Positions 52,527-61,490 of a stretch of 64,000 nt of DNA are shown here, piece by piece. The stretch is taken from the NCBI RefSeq assembly GCF_900102545.1, contig NZ_FNBN01000003.1, positions 921,461 through 985,460 on the forward strand, in the 5' to 3' direction. This DNA comes from Chitinophaga filiformis. GTDB lineage: Bacteria > Bacteroidota > Bacteroidia > Chitinophagales > Chitinophagaceae. Position 1 is the stretch's first letter; every line of letters starts with the position of its first letter. The position numbers and the translations under genes were made by a program. Under the pieces are notes generated by a model that saw only the letters and a list, made by a program, of their open reading frames with translations, made no database searches and had not been told where the DNA came from.

Positions 52527-54428
52527 ATGAAAACATGTACTTCCCTCGTACAAACCGTCCTATGCTGCCTGTTGCTAACAACAACCCTTCAACTGGCAGC
52601 ACAAACCTTTATTCATCCCGGCCTGTTGCATACAGAGGCCGACTTTGCCCGTATGCGTACAAAAGTGAATGCCGGCGCCCAGCCCTGGAAAGGCAGCTGG
52701 GATGTTCTTATCGCCAATGGCCGCTCACAACTTAACTGGACTGCTCGTCCTGTAGATACCGTCCGCAGGGGTGGCGACCGCCAGAATTATGGTCAGCTGA
52801 TGAACGACATTGCCGCTGCGTATCAATTAGCCTTACGCTGGAAGATTACCGGCGATGTGGCTTATGCTAACAAGTCGATCGAGATCATGAATGCATGGTC
52901 ATCTACCCTGCAATTTGTGACCGGCAATGCAGACAGATTTCTGGCCGCCGGTATCTATGGCTACGAGTTTGCCAATGCAGCTGAGATCATGCGTACTTAC
53001 AGTGGCTGGGCCACTGCTGATTTCGAGCGCTTCAAAGACATGCTGCTCACCAAGTTCTATCCGCTCAGCGACGACTTCCTGAATGATCACAATGATGCCT
53101 GTATCACTAACTACTGGGCCAACTGGGACCTTTGTAACATGGCCTTCATCCTTTCCTTAGGTGTACTTTGCGACCGCCGTGATCTGTACAACCGGGCGAT
53201 CGACTATTTCAAGAACGGCGCTGGTAATGGCGCTATTACTCATGCGGTGTGGTATCTGCATTCCTCTACACTAGGGCAATGGCAGGAGAGTGGCCGCGAT
53301 CAGGGGCATTGTACATTGGGTATTGGCCTGATGGGAGCCTTCTGTGAAATGGCCTGGAACCAGGGGGATGATATGTATGGTTACGACAACAACCGCTTTA
53401 TGAAAGGAGCAGAGTATGTAGCTAAGTACAACATTGGCGACTCTGTGCCTTATGTTACCTACAACTGGGGCACTGGGCAAAACTGTGCTGCGTCTTCCCA
53501 GACAGTGATCTCTGCTTCAGCCAGAGGGAATATACGCCCTGTATGGGAGATGGTGTACAACCATTACGCCAATCGTATGGGACTGTCTGTTCCGGCAATG
53601 GCAGCTTTTGCTGCTATTCACCGGCCTGAAGGCGGTGGTGGTAACTATGGCACTGCCAGTGGTGGTTTCGATCAGCTGGGTTTTGGCACACTGACTTTTA
53701 CGCGCGATCCTTTGCCTGCGGGCGGTCCTGCGAATGGCACCTACAAGATCTTTGCGCGGCATAGCGGGAAGGCGATGGATGTGGCGAATAATGGGACTGC
53801 AAATGGTACGAATGTGCGTCAGTGGACTTCTAATGATTGTGCGTGTCAGCAGTGGGAAGTGACTAATACTGGTAATGGGCAGTATACGATTGTTGGTGTT
53901 GGTAGTGGGAAGAATCTTGATGTGAATGGCGTGAGCACTGCGGATGGGGCGAATATACAGATATGGCAGTCGACAGGGGCGAATAATCAGCGGTTTACTT
54001 TTACTGCTACTGGTGGTGGGTATTATAGGATAACGCCGGTGCATAGTGGGAAGGCGGTGGATGTGAATGCGGGTGGTATGGCGGATGGGGCGAACATTCA
54101 GCAGTGGACTTACAATAGTGGGAAGAACCAGCAATGGCAGTTGGTGCCGGTTGCTGCCGCCGCTGCTCGTATGGCGATGCCGGTTGCGGATGTAGTGGAG
54201 GGTCTTACTGTTTATCCTAATCCTGTGGTGAATAGTGTGACTGTTATGATACCATTTTCGAAAGGTACTGCTGATGTTACGTTGAGCGATGTGACAGGTA
54301 AGGTTTTGTATAGGGCGCGGGAGGCTTCGCGGAAGCATGTTATTGATATGAGTGGTGTTGCGCCGGGTACTTATTTTATTACTATTAGTAATGGGGTGGA
54401 GAAGGTTACGAGGAAGGTTGTTAGGTGA
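52527..54428 (+). CDS. Alginate-lyase-fold polysaccharide lyase with ricin-type lectin and T9SS domain
   Basis: A 633-aa secreted protein. Signal peptide 1-25 (TLQLAAQ); an (alpha/alpha) toroid alginate_lyase-type domain (about 28-390) with FIHPGLLHTEADFARM, CITNYWANWDL and SGRDQGHCTLGIG (R-D-x-G-H). A ricin beta-trefoil follows (about 400-545) with three QxW-type turns (QWTSNDCACQQW, IWQSTGANNQRF, QWTYNSGKNQQW). A Por sorting domain ends it (LTVYPNPVVNSVTV). It is paralogous to the gene at 63066. Uronic-acid polysaccharide is the likely substrate. The ricin part uses G/T-rich codons. Confidence 0.88.
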   Translation: MKTCTSLVQTVLCCLLLTTTLQLAAQTFIHPGLLHTEADFARMRTKVNAGAQPWKGSWDVLIANGRSQLNWTARPVDTVRRGGDRQNYGQLMNDIAAAYQLALRWKITGDVAYANKSIEIMNAWSSTLQFVTGNADRFLAAGIYGYEFANAAEIMRTYSGWATADFERFKDMLLTKFYPLSDDFLNDHNDACITNYWANWDLCNMAFILSLGVLCDRRDLYNRAIDYFKNGAGNGAITHAVWYLHSSTLGQWQESGRDQGHCTLGIGLMGAFCEMAWNQGDDMYGYDNNRFMKGAEYVAKYNIGDSVPYVTYNWGTGQNCAASSQTVISASARGNIRPVWEMVYNHYANRMGLSVPAMAAFAAIHRPEGGGGNYGTASGGFDQLGFGTLTFTRDPLPAGGPANGTYKIFARHSGKAMDVANNGTANGTNVRQWTSNDCACQQWEVTNTGNGQYTIVGVGSGKNLDVNGVSTADGANIQIWQSTGANNQRFTFTATGGGYYRITPVHSGKAVDVNAGGMADGANIQQWTYNSGKNQQWQLVPVAAAAARMAMPVADVVEGLTVYPNPVVNSVTVMIPFSKGTADVTLSDVTGKVLYRAREASRKHVIDMSGVAPGTYFITISNGVEKVTRKVVR

Positions 54429-54460
54429 CAGTTTATGCTGAGAAGCTTTGGTTTTTTGCC

Positions 54461-54610
54461 GCTAAAGTAACTTCGGTTTCAGTGAGTAGTGCGTAGGTAA
54501 TAGTTTCCGCTAGAGTAGCTGTGGTTTCAGTGAGAAGTGCATAGGTAATAGCTTCCGCTATAGTAACTTAAGTTGCTTTGGTTTTTTGCCGCTAGAGTAG
54601 CTTCGGTTTC
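54461..54610 (+). repeat. Tandem 48-bp array, left flank of the palindrome
   Basis: Units begin GCTA(a/g)AGTA at 54461, 54509, 54557 (34-bp truncated) and 54591. The first two are 48 bp each and carry GTTTCAGTGAG(t/a)AGTGC. The sequence gctttggttttttgccgcta recurs at 54445 and 54575. Confidence 0.85.
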
Positions 54611-54766
54611 AGCATGGGATGGCGGTCGGCGCCTTTCCAGATGTCGATTGAGCGTTGTCGAGCGAATGGAGGTTTGAATATAGATTTAACAGCACCAGTC
54701 GTATCACCCGAAAGCCGAAGGCCCGCCATTCCCATCTGAAACCGGTGCTACTTCCGCTGTTCCTCG
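54591..54766 (+). repeat. Full interspersed element, copy A
   Basis: 176 bp. The left end AGTAGCTTCGGTTTCAGCAT and right end (complement) AGTAGCACCGGTTTCAGATG are imperfect inverted repeats; ATGGGA(a)TGGCGG continues on both sides. No ORF of note lies inside, so this is a non-autonomous, REPIN- or MITE-like element. Confidence 0.85.
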
Positions 54767-54986
54767 TGAATGGAAAGGCGGTAGTATGTTAGGACAATAC
54801 ATCGAAATAACGTTCCTGAAAAATGAAGAGGGTATTAGGATGCATCGAAAAACATATCTGAACAGAACACATGAAAACTAGTCAGGACATCCCACATACC
54901 TTTTACGCACCATAACGACCCTTTATTCAATAAATCTGATCGCAATTAAATGAATTACGACCTACAATGTTTTCTCTTGCCATTCC

Positions 54987-55164
54987 CGAGGAACAGCAGA
55001 AGTAGCGGGCGGTTTCAGATGGGAATGGCGGGCCTTCGGCTTTCCGGTGACACGACCGGTGCTGTTAAATCCTTATCCCAAATCCAATACGATTGATAAT
55101 GCTCAATAGTTATTCAGAAAGGCGCCGACCGCCATCCCATACTGAAACCGAAGCTACTCTAGCG
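54987..55164 (-). repeat. Full interspersed element, copy B, inverted to copy A
   Basis: 178 bp, opposite orientation to copy A, separated from it by 220 bp. Shared blocks include GAGGAACAGC, AGATGGGAATGGCGGGCCTT, GGCGCCGACCGCCATCCCAT and CTGAAACCGAAGCTACTCTA; the centre is diverged. Confidence 0.85.
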
Positions 55165-55316
55165 TAAACTATTACCTACGCAATTCTGCGCATAACGTTT
55201 ACTGAAACTACTCTAGCGTAAACTATTACCTACCCATTCTGCGCATAACGTTTACTGAAACTACTCTAGTGTAAACTATTACCTACGCAATTCTACGCAT
55301 AACGTTTTACTGAAAC
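55141..55316 (-). repeat. Tandem 53-55-bp array, right flank of the palindrome
   Basis: Units ACTGAAAC(TACT)CTAGCGTAAA...CTATTACCTACGCA start at 55141, 55201 and 55254; each ends in CGCATAACGTTT. They are the reverse-complement counterpart of the left array (TAGGTAATAG, AGTAGC, GTTTCAGT). Confidence 0.85.
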
Positions 55317-55363
55317 CGAAAACACTTAGCCTGAAAACCCCGAATCTCTGCACGCTAAGACAG

Positions 55364-58129
55364 TTACTTCGTTTTAATCCGTATCACAGTAAACGAGTAC
55401 GGTGGCAACTCTGCATTGAACTTGTCGGTAACCGGATAACTGGACACAACAGGCCTGGCATCTTTGCTATCTGGACTGCCCTGGAGCACAGTTTTTACGG
55501 CATCGGCATCTGCAATGCTGATACCGCTGAGATCAATGCTGGATTGAACGGCCTTTGGCAGGAGGTTCACCATTTTTATGATGACAGCTTTGCCCCTGGT
55601 ATCTTCTACGGTGGAAACAGCGATCCGTTCTCTTACGTCTTCACGGTTCATGTCGTTAGAGATGGTAATGGTACCTGGCAGGTACTTGTCGCCACTATTG
55701 GCGCCGTATAGTTGTTGTACGAAATAGTTGACGGTTGGCTTTACGGTGGTGTTGTTGAAGTAGATCAGGTCAGGTGTCCATTGCGTGTGCGCCTCTTTCG
55801 CTAAGAGGGGTGCATAGGATGCCATGCTTACAACGTCGCCGTTCCGTTCGAGGGCGGTGAGGTAGAGCGCTTCGGCGAGAGCGGTTTCAATGTTGCTGGG
55901 ACGTCCGGGTAAGTGGGCTGCATATTCCCCGAGGTATACTTTTGATTTGGAGCGGTCATATTTGTCGTAGAAGTCCTGGTTGTGAATGAACCATCCTGGC
56001 GATACGTAATAATGCTCGTCGATCATGGGGACCTTCAGTTTGTTGGCAATGTCCCAGCCTTCGTCATAGTCGGTGCCTTCAAAGAAGGGACCTGCGGTAC
56101 CTATGACGGTGATTTCAGGATGTTGCTTTTTTACGGCGTTGAAGAGTAGCGTGAAGCGTTCTTCAAAGATGTCAGTGATCAGGTCTTCATTGCCGATGCC
56201 GATATACTTCAGATGGAAAGGTTCCGGATGCCCCGCTTCTGCGCGTTTCTTACCCCAGGTAGTATGAATGTCACCATTGGCATATTCTATCAGGTCCAGA
56301 ATGTCCTGTACATATTCGTCCATTTCAGACATGGGGATACCGCCTTGCTGGCCGCTGCCTTTGGCGGAAGGACCAGAGTTCTGGCAGGGAACGCCTGCTG
56401 CGACAACAGGTACGGGTTCTGCACCAATGTCTTCGCAGAAGCGGAAGTATTCGAAGTATCCAAGTCCGGCGGATTGGTGATAGCCCCAGAGGTTGCGCTG
56501 CGGTTTACGTGCTTCCAGCGGACCGATGGTGTTTTTCCAGCGGTAGATGTTATTGAGTCCGTCGCCATGGGATACGCAGCCGCCGGGGAAGCGTACGAAG
56601 CGCGGATGTATATCGGCGATTACCTGTGCGAGATCGGCGCGTAGTCCGTTCTTTCTGCCTTTGAATGTTTCCTGCGGAAAGAGGGATATCATGTCCAGGG
56701 CCAGGCGACCGGCGGTAAGCGGTTGCAGTTCAAGCGTTGTGCTGTCTGCATCTGCGGTGGCGGTGAGTACAGCCTGAGCTTTCTTCCAGGAGTTGCCGGA
56801 TATAGTGATGGTGGTTTGTGCCAGTATATTGTTTTGTGGGCTGACGAGACGGACGAGGAGTTTACCACTTTTTCCGTCTGGTTGTCTGGTAAAGAGGGAG
56901 AGGTCATATTTACTGCCTTTCTTTACCGGTATGCCGTCGTAGCCGCCGTTTACCAATGTGGCGCCAGGTGTTTTAGTGTCGAGTATAGCATAGTGTGGGT
57001 TGTTGGGATGGATAGGGGTGGCAGCATCGATGGTGAAGGTACTGTTGTCGCCATGTAGCGTCCAGGAATGGGTGCTGTTCCAGTTTGGATCGCGTCCTTC
57101 TTTATCGCTTAACGCATATTCAAAGTCGCGGTTCTGTACCAGTTCGGCGTAGAGGCCTCCGTCTGCAGCGTAGTTGATGTCTTCAAAGAAGATACCCAGG
57201 AGGAGGTTGCTGATTGGTTTTGCTTTTTCTGGATGCAGGGTGATACTGGCCTGTAATGGTTTTTGCAGCATGGCGAAACGCTCATTGTCCTTTGTGGATG
57301 ATTCAGCCTGCTGCTGCCAGTTATATTGTGCCAGTTCCTGGGTTTTGATGAGCCGGTCCACTACAGCCCAGGGGACGCGGTGTACCTGTCCGGTGGCGGT
57401 GCCTTCCGGTAATGTGATAGTTACACTGCCTTCAGAGTAGCGGGAGGTGGTAATCGCTGTGGCCGGAGTGTAGGTTTTAAAATCGGTGGTGGTGATGCGG
57501 AATTGTTTTCCGTTTGCATCGGTATAGGTGATATTATAAGATTGTTGTCCGGCGTCATATGTTACAGCAGGGTGTAGAAAGTTAGCACCTGCGGTGATGT
57601 CAGGGTAACTTTGTCGCTTCCAGTTCACCAGGTCTTCCGATGCAGCATGGGCAAAAAGGTGGTCCCGTTCATTCAGGCTCCATATGCAATGCCATATACC
57701 GTCGGGCGCCTGTATCAGCCAGGGGCTGTTCATCCGCTTATCTGATCCCCAGCGGCCGTAATCACTGTATAAGAAGGCGAAACGGTTTCCGATCACATGC
57801 CATTGCTGTTTGTCCTGGCTCCAGGCAAACTGTAGTCCGCTCCGGTCATTGTTCTTAGCTGTTGTATAAGAAAAGAGATAAGCGGAATCCGGGGCATGGG
57901 TAGTGCCTTCTGGATGGCTGACAGGTCGCATGAGGTTCGCATGGGTACCATTGGTGGTGACTTTTGCATAGCTGGCAGGAGAGAATACGTCTGTATGAGA
58001 AGTATGGGTAGTGCCTTCTGCATGGCTGACAGGTCGAGAGACGTTTGCATCCGTAGCATGGGGGGTGGCAACCGCCGGTTGAGCTGCCAGGTATACTATT
58101 ATTAATAGAAATGACCAGTGCTTTATCAT
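55364..58129 (-). CDS. Alpha-L-arabinofuranosidase (GH51) fused to GH43-like propeller
   Basis: A 921-aa secreted enzyme. Signal peptide 1-21, then three 18-residue repeats (about 24-77), a five-bladed propeller-like domain (about 80-260: LFSYTTAKNNDRSGLQFAWS, WGSDKRMNSPWLIQAPDG), then GH51: ASITLHPEKAKPISNLLLGI, FFEDINYAADGGLYAELVQN, KYIGIGNEDL (acid/base E648), VYLGEYAAH (nucleophile E735) and a C-terminal beta-sandwich. Removes arabinofuranose side groups. The propeller lacks an obvious catalytic triad and may bind sugar. It shares a long promoter region with divergent susC. Confidence 0.92.
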   Translation of the reverse strand: MIKHWSFLLIIVYLAAQPAVATPHATDANVSRPVSHAEGTTHTSHTDVFSPASYAKVTTNGTHANLMRPVSHPEGTTHAPDSAYLFSYTTAKNNDRSGLQFAWSQDKQQWHVIGNRFAFLYSDYGRWGSDKRMNSPWLIQAPDGIWHCIWSLNERDHLFAHAASEDLVNWKRQSYPDITAGANFLHPAVTYDAGQQSYNITYTDANGKQFRITTTDFKTYTPATAITTSRYSEGSVTITLPEGTATGQVHRVPWAVVDRLIKTQELAQYNWQQQAESSTKDNERFAMLQKPLQASITLHPEKAKPISNLLLGIFFEDINYAADGGLYAELVQNRDFEYALSDKEGRDPNWNSTHSWTLHGDNSTFTIDAATPIHPNNPHYAILDTKTPGATLVNGGYDGIPVKKGSKYDLSLFTRQPDGKSGKLLVRLVSPQNNILAQTTITISGNSWKKAQAVLTATADADSTTLELQPLTAGRLALDMISLFPQETFKGRKNGLRADLAQVIADIHPRFVRFPGGCVSHGDGLNNIYRWKNTIGPLEARKPQRNLWGYHQSAGLGYFEYFRFCEDIGAEPVPVVAAGVPCQNSGPSAKGSGQQGGIPMSEMDEYVQDILDLIEYANGDIHTTWGKKRAEAGHPEPFHLKYIGIGNEDLITDIFEERFTLLFNAVKKQHPEITVIGTAGPFFEGTDYDEGWDIANKLKVPMIDEHYYVSPGWFIHNQDFYDKYDRSKSKVYLGEYAAHLPGRPSNIETALAEALYLTALERNGDVVSMASYAPLLAKEAHTQWTPDLIYFNNTTVKPTVNYFVQQLYGANSGDKYLPGTITISNDMNREDVRERIAVSTVEDTRGKAVIIKMVNLLPKAVQSSIDLSGISIADADAVKTVLQGSPDSKDARPVVSSYPVTDKFNAELPPYSFTVIRIKTK
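57897..58058 (-). repeat. Three tandem 54-bp coding repeats in the GH51 gene
   Basis: Unit boundaries at 57897, 57951 and 58005. Units 1 and 3 share a 32-bp block with one mismatch (for example GGGTAGTGCCTTCTG, GGCTGACAGG); the middle unit is diverged. Each gives 18 residues, for example NVSRPVSHAEGTTH and NLMRPVSHPEGTTH. Confidence 0.9.
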
Positions 58130-58263
58130 AGTGGAATTAGTTATTTGTGATGTTATCCCTGAAATCGTTCCCCAAAATAATAATAAAAGTGTGAAAATGA
58201 CATTTAAAAATATTGGAATAGCCTGCGAATAATCGATTGCATATGAGTCCGTCCCCCATTTTG
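58130..58263. other. GH51-side of the divergent promoter region
   Basis: No gene. The CCCC-type direct repeat seen before susC is not repeated facing the GH51 gene; only a short CCCC near 58181 and a G-run near 58252 are visible. GH51 may use a different activator or the same site bidirectionally. Confidence 0.4.
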
Positions 58264-58330
58264 GGCGAAAAATAACCCCTTCTTTTACGAATAGCTACCC
58301 CTGTTTCCTGGTTTCAGGCATCTATTTTTG
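58264..58330 (+). promoter_or_regulatory. HTCS-type operator and -7 box upstream of susC
   Basis: GGCGAAAAATA, ACCCCTTCTTTTACGAAT and a second ACCCCT, then -7 box TATTTTTG (58323-58330). Near-identical to 50485-50551, with the same 59-nt spacing from first base to -7 box; leader to the ATG at 58440 is about 105 nt. Confidence 0.75.
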
Positions 58331-58439
58331 TCATGGGCTGATACAAAAGAAAGAACATTTTATACCGGCTTTGATACGCCAGAGGGGGACACAGTGAACA
58401 ATGAAAAAAACGTCCTTTTTAAAACTATAAATTCCCGAG

Positions 58440-61400
58440 ATGAAAAAAAGTCTATTCTTGCGCTTCCACGAGGGCTGCCTTGCAGCATTATTCTTCTTAT
58501 GCGCTTTAACGGTTCCCGGGCAGGGGTACGCCCAGGAAAAAACCGTCACAGGTATTGTAAAGGACTCCAGCGGCAATCCGCTGCCTGGTGTCCGTGTTAC
58601 CGTCAAGAATGTTAAAGGAGGTACCATTACCACTGCTGAAGGAAAATTCAGCATTGCGGTGCCTGACAGTAAAGGAGTGCTTGTCTTCAATATGATGGGC
58701 AACGCTACCCGGGAGCTGCCGGTAGATGGCGCAGGTCCATTCAGTGTGACACTCAGACCAGAGGCCGTAGGCCTGCAGGATGTGGTGGTAGTCGGATATG
58801 GTGTACAACGCAAATCTGACCTCACCGGTGCAGTGACCAGCCTGAAAGCAGCCGATATTACCAAAATAGGAGGTAGCAATGCTGCCGAAGCATTGCAGGG
58901 TAAAGCACCCGGGGTGCAAATATTAAATGTGGGCCAGCCAGGTAATGCGCCTGTTGTCCGCATCCGTGGTGTCGGCACCAATGGCGACCCAAATCCGCTG
59001 TATGTGGTAGATGGCATGTTCGTGAATGATATCCAGTATCTGAACAGTCATGATATCGCCTCCATGGAGATACTGAAAGACGCTTCCGCTACCGCTATTT
59101 ATGGTTCCCGCGGCGCCAATGGTGTGATATTGGTGACTACCAAAAAAGGCCGGACCGGCAAACCAACATTTAACTTCAGCGGCAGTGAGGGCTTCCAGTT
59201 CCTTACCCGCCGTTACCAGGTGGCAGACGCCAGTCAATACGCCACCCTACAGAATATGATGAATGGCACTAACACTTACCCTGATCCCAAATCCCTGGGC
59301 AAAGGAACCAATTGGCTGGATGAAAGCACACAGAAGGGATGGGTCAGGGATTACCAGGCATCTATTGCCGGTGGTAGTGAGAATGTCAGCTACAACATAA
59401 GCGGTGGCTATTTTAAACAGGAAGGGGTGATGAAGTTCACAGACTATGATCGCCTTACCCTGAGGGCCAACAACGAGTACCGTCTCAGCAAAAGGTTGAG
59501 GATCGGTCACAACCTGTCCATGAGCAACTCAAATATCACCGGGGTAGGTAGCAGTGCCGGGGCACGTGTGTTCAATGCCCTGGTACGCATCTCCCCCCTG
59601 ATCAAGGTGCGTGACGATAATGGCAATTTCAACGCCGGACAAGATCCCGATATTATCAATCCGTATGCTGCCCTTTACTATGGTAAGGATGCCAATAATA
59701 ACAGCCTGCGCTTTGTAGGCAACGGATGGCTGAATTACGAAGTGATCCCAGGATTGGTATTCCGCAGTAGTTATGGTATTGATTATGCGTATGACCGCTA
59801 TCATTATTTCGAACCGGCCTACAATATTTCAAGCCCTAACCAGATACATGCCAATAACTCCCTCACAGAAAATCATGTCAATAACAAAACATGGTTGTGG
59901 GAGAATACGCTTAGCTATGATAAGCAGATCGGCAAAGATCATCATCTGAACCTGCTGGCAGGTATCACCGCACAGGATGGGTATTACAATAAACTGGAGG
60001 GCGTCGGACAGAACCTGGCGTTTGATTATCCGGATTACCAGTACCTCGGTGCTGCGCCTGCAGGTAGTGTCAGCATTACCAGCCAGGCTTACAGTGAATC
60101 GATGCTCTCTTATCTTTTCCGCGCCAACTATGTATGGAAGAATAAATATCTGTTCACAGGTACTTTCCGTGCAGATGGTTCTTCCAAGTTCGGTCCTAAC
60201 AACCGCTATGGTTACTTTCCTTCCCTGGCACTGGGATGGCGTGTGTCTGAAGAAGATTTTATGCGTAACCTCACCTGGGTAGATAACCTGAAACTGCGTG
60301 CCAGCTGGGGACAGGTAGGTAACAACAAGATCAGCAACTATATCGCCTACAACACTGTTGTGCAGGACCCGGTGTATAATGCCCTGTTCAATGGCGTTTA
60401 CTACTCGAACGGTACAGTAACTGCTGCTGCCAATCCTAATATCAAATGGGAACGTACAGAACAAACAGATTTCGGTATTGAGTTCGCTACGCTGAAGAAA
60501 AGGTTGAATGTGGAATTCGACTACTTCAACCGTGATACTAAAGATCTCTTGCTGATCATTCCTATCCCTGGCGGATCTACAGGTATCACACCTACTTACT
60601 CCAACGTGGGTAGTATACGCAACCGCGGTTTCGAATTCCTGGTGAGCTGGAATGATCATAAAGGCGACTTCACCTATGGTGTGACGTTGACAGGAAGTAC
60701 CTACAAGAATACGGTGCTCGATTTTGGCAACCAGATCATCAGCAGTTCACAATGGATGTCAGGTTCTGTACACAGAGGAGAGAAAGGTCAGCCGCTCGGT
60801 TATTTCTATGGTTACAAGACGATCGGCATCTTCGAGAGTGATGCGCAGATTGCCGAATATAATAGTAAGAATACCCAGGGAAAACCATATCAGGCGAATG
60901 CTAAACCGGGTGACCTGATCTATGCTGATACAGATGGTAATGGTTACATCACTGGTAATGATCAGACCAATATCGGTTCTCCGCATCCTAAGTTCATTGG
61001 CGGTCTGACGTTCACAGCTTCTTATAAGAACTTCGATTTCGCGCTGGATGTGATGGGTAGCTTCGGCGCCAAAATATGGAACTCTGCCCGTAACCAGATC
61101 AATTCTACCAATACCAACCTGCATGTAGACTGGCTGAATGCCTGGACGCCTACACATACCAATACTGACATACCTCGTCTTGCAGCGAATACCAATAACT
61201 CATGGGGCTCCAGCTTTAATGTGCAGGATGGTACCTATGGCAAGATCCGCAATGTGGAACTGGGATATACGCTCAACAGGGAACTGGCAAACAGGATGAA
61301 GATCGCTAACCTGCGGATATATATCAATCTTACCAATCCTGTATACTTCACAAAGTACAAAGGCTTCTCTCCGGAAGTGGCTAATACAAGCCCGCTGGAA

Positions 61401-61469
61401 ATGGGTACCGACTTCAGTACCTATCCTGTTTCCGGTACTGCAAAAGCAGGTGTAAATCTCACTTTTTAA
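58440..61469 (+). CDS. susC: SusC/RagA-family TonB-linked outer-membrane transporter
   Basis: Glycan importer, 1009 aa. Signal peptide 1-31 (PGQGYAQ), CarboxypepD_reg-like domain (about 35-110: VTGIVKDSSGNPLPGVRVTV), TonB-box region (QDVVVVGYGVQRKSDLTGAV), plug domain (ALQGKAPGVQI, VVRIRGVGT, MEILKDASATAIYGSRGANG) and a 22-strand barrel, ending in F. Paired with the SusD gene 21 bp downstream. It is probably induced by the HTCS at 46411 through the element at 58264. Confidence 0.97.
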   Translation: MKKSLFLRFHEGCLAALFFLCALTVPGQGYAQEKTVTGIVKDSSGNPLPGVRVTVKNVKGGTITTAEGKFSIAVPDSKGVLVFNMMGNATRELPVDGAGPFSVTLRPEAVGLQDVVVVGYGVQRKSDLTGAVTSLKAADITKIGGSNAAEALQGKAPGVQILNVGQPGNAPVVRIRGVGTNGDPNPLYVVDGMFVNDIQYLNSHDIASMEILKDASATAIYGSRGANGVILVTTKKGRTGKPTFNFSGSEGFQFLTRRYQVADASQYATLQNMMNGTNTYPDPKSLGKGTNWLDESTQKGWVRDYQASIAGGSENVSYNISGGYFKQEGVMKFTDYDRLTLRANNEYRLSKRLRIGHNLSMSNSNITGVGSSAGARVFNALVRISPLIKVRDDNGNFNAGQDPDIINPYAALYYGKDANNNSLRFVGNGWLNYEVIPGLVFRSSYGIDYAYDRYHYFEPAYNISSPNQIHANNSLTENHVNNKTWLWENTLSYDKQIGKDHHLNLLAGITAQDGYYNKLEGVGQNLAFDYPDYQYLGAAPAGSVSITSQAYSESMLSYLFRANYVWKNKYLFTGTFRADGSSKFGPNNRYGYFPSLALGWRVSEEDFMRNLTWVDNLKLRASWGQVGNNKISNYIAYNTVVQDPVYNALFNGVYYSNGTVTAAANPNIKWERTEQTDFGIEFATLKKRLNVEFDYFNRDTKDLLLIIPIPGGSTGITPTYSNVGSIRNRGFEFLVSWNDHKGDFTYGVTLTGSTYKNTVLDFGNQIISSSQWMSGSVHRGEKGQPLGYFYGYKTIGIFESDAQIAEYNSKNTQGKPYQANAKPGDLIYADTDGNGYITGNDQTNIGSPHPKFIGGLTFTASYKNFDFALDVMGSFGAKIWNSARNQINSTNTNLHVDWLNAWTPTHTNTDIPRLAANTNNSWGSSFNVQDGTYGKIRNVELGYTLNRELANRMKIANLRIYINLTNPVYFTKYKGFSPEVANTSPLEMGTDFSTYPVSGTAKAGVNLTF

Positions 61470-61490
61470 CATCAATTCAAGCGTAAGACC

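Noticed and set aside
54461..55316. CRISPR array
   Set aside because: Units of 48-55 bp are contiguous without unique spacers, and there are no cas genes; these are tandem repeats.
56213..56644. 143-aa plus-strand ORF inside GH51
   Set aside because: Antisense to the well-supported GH51 catalytic domain.
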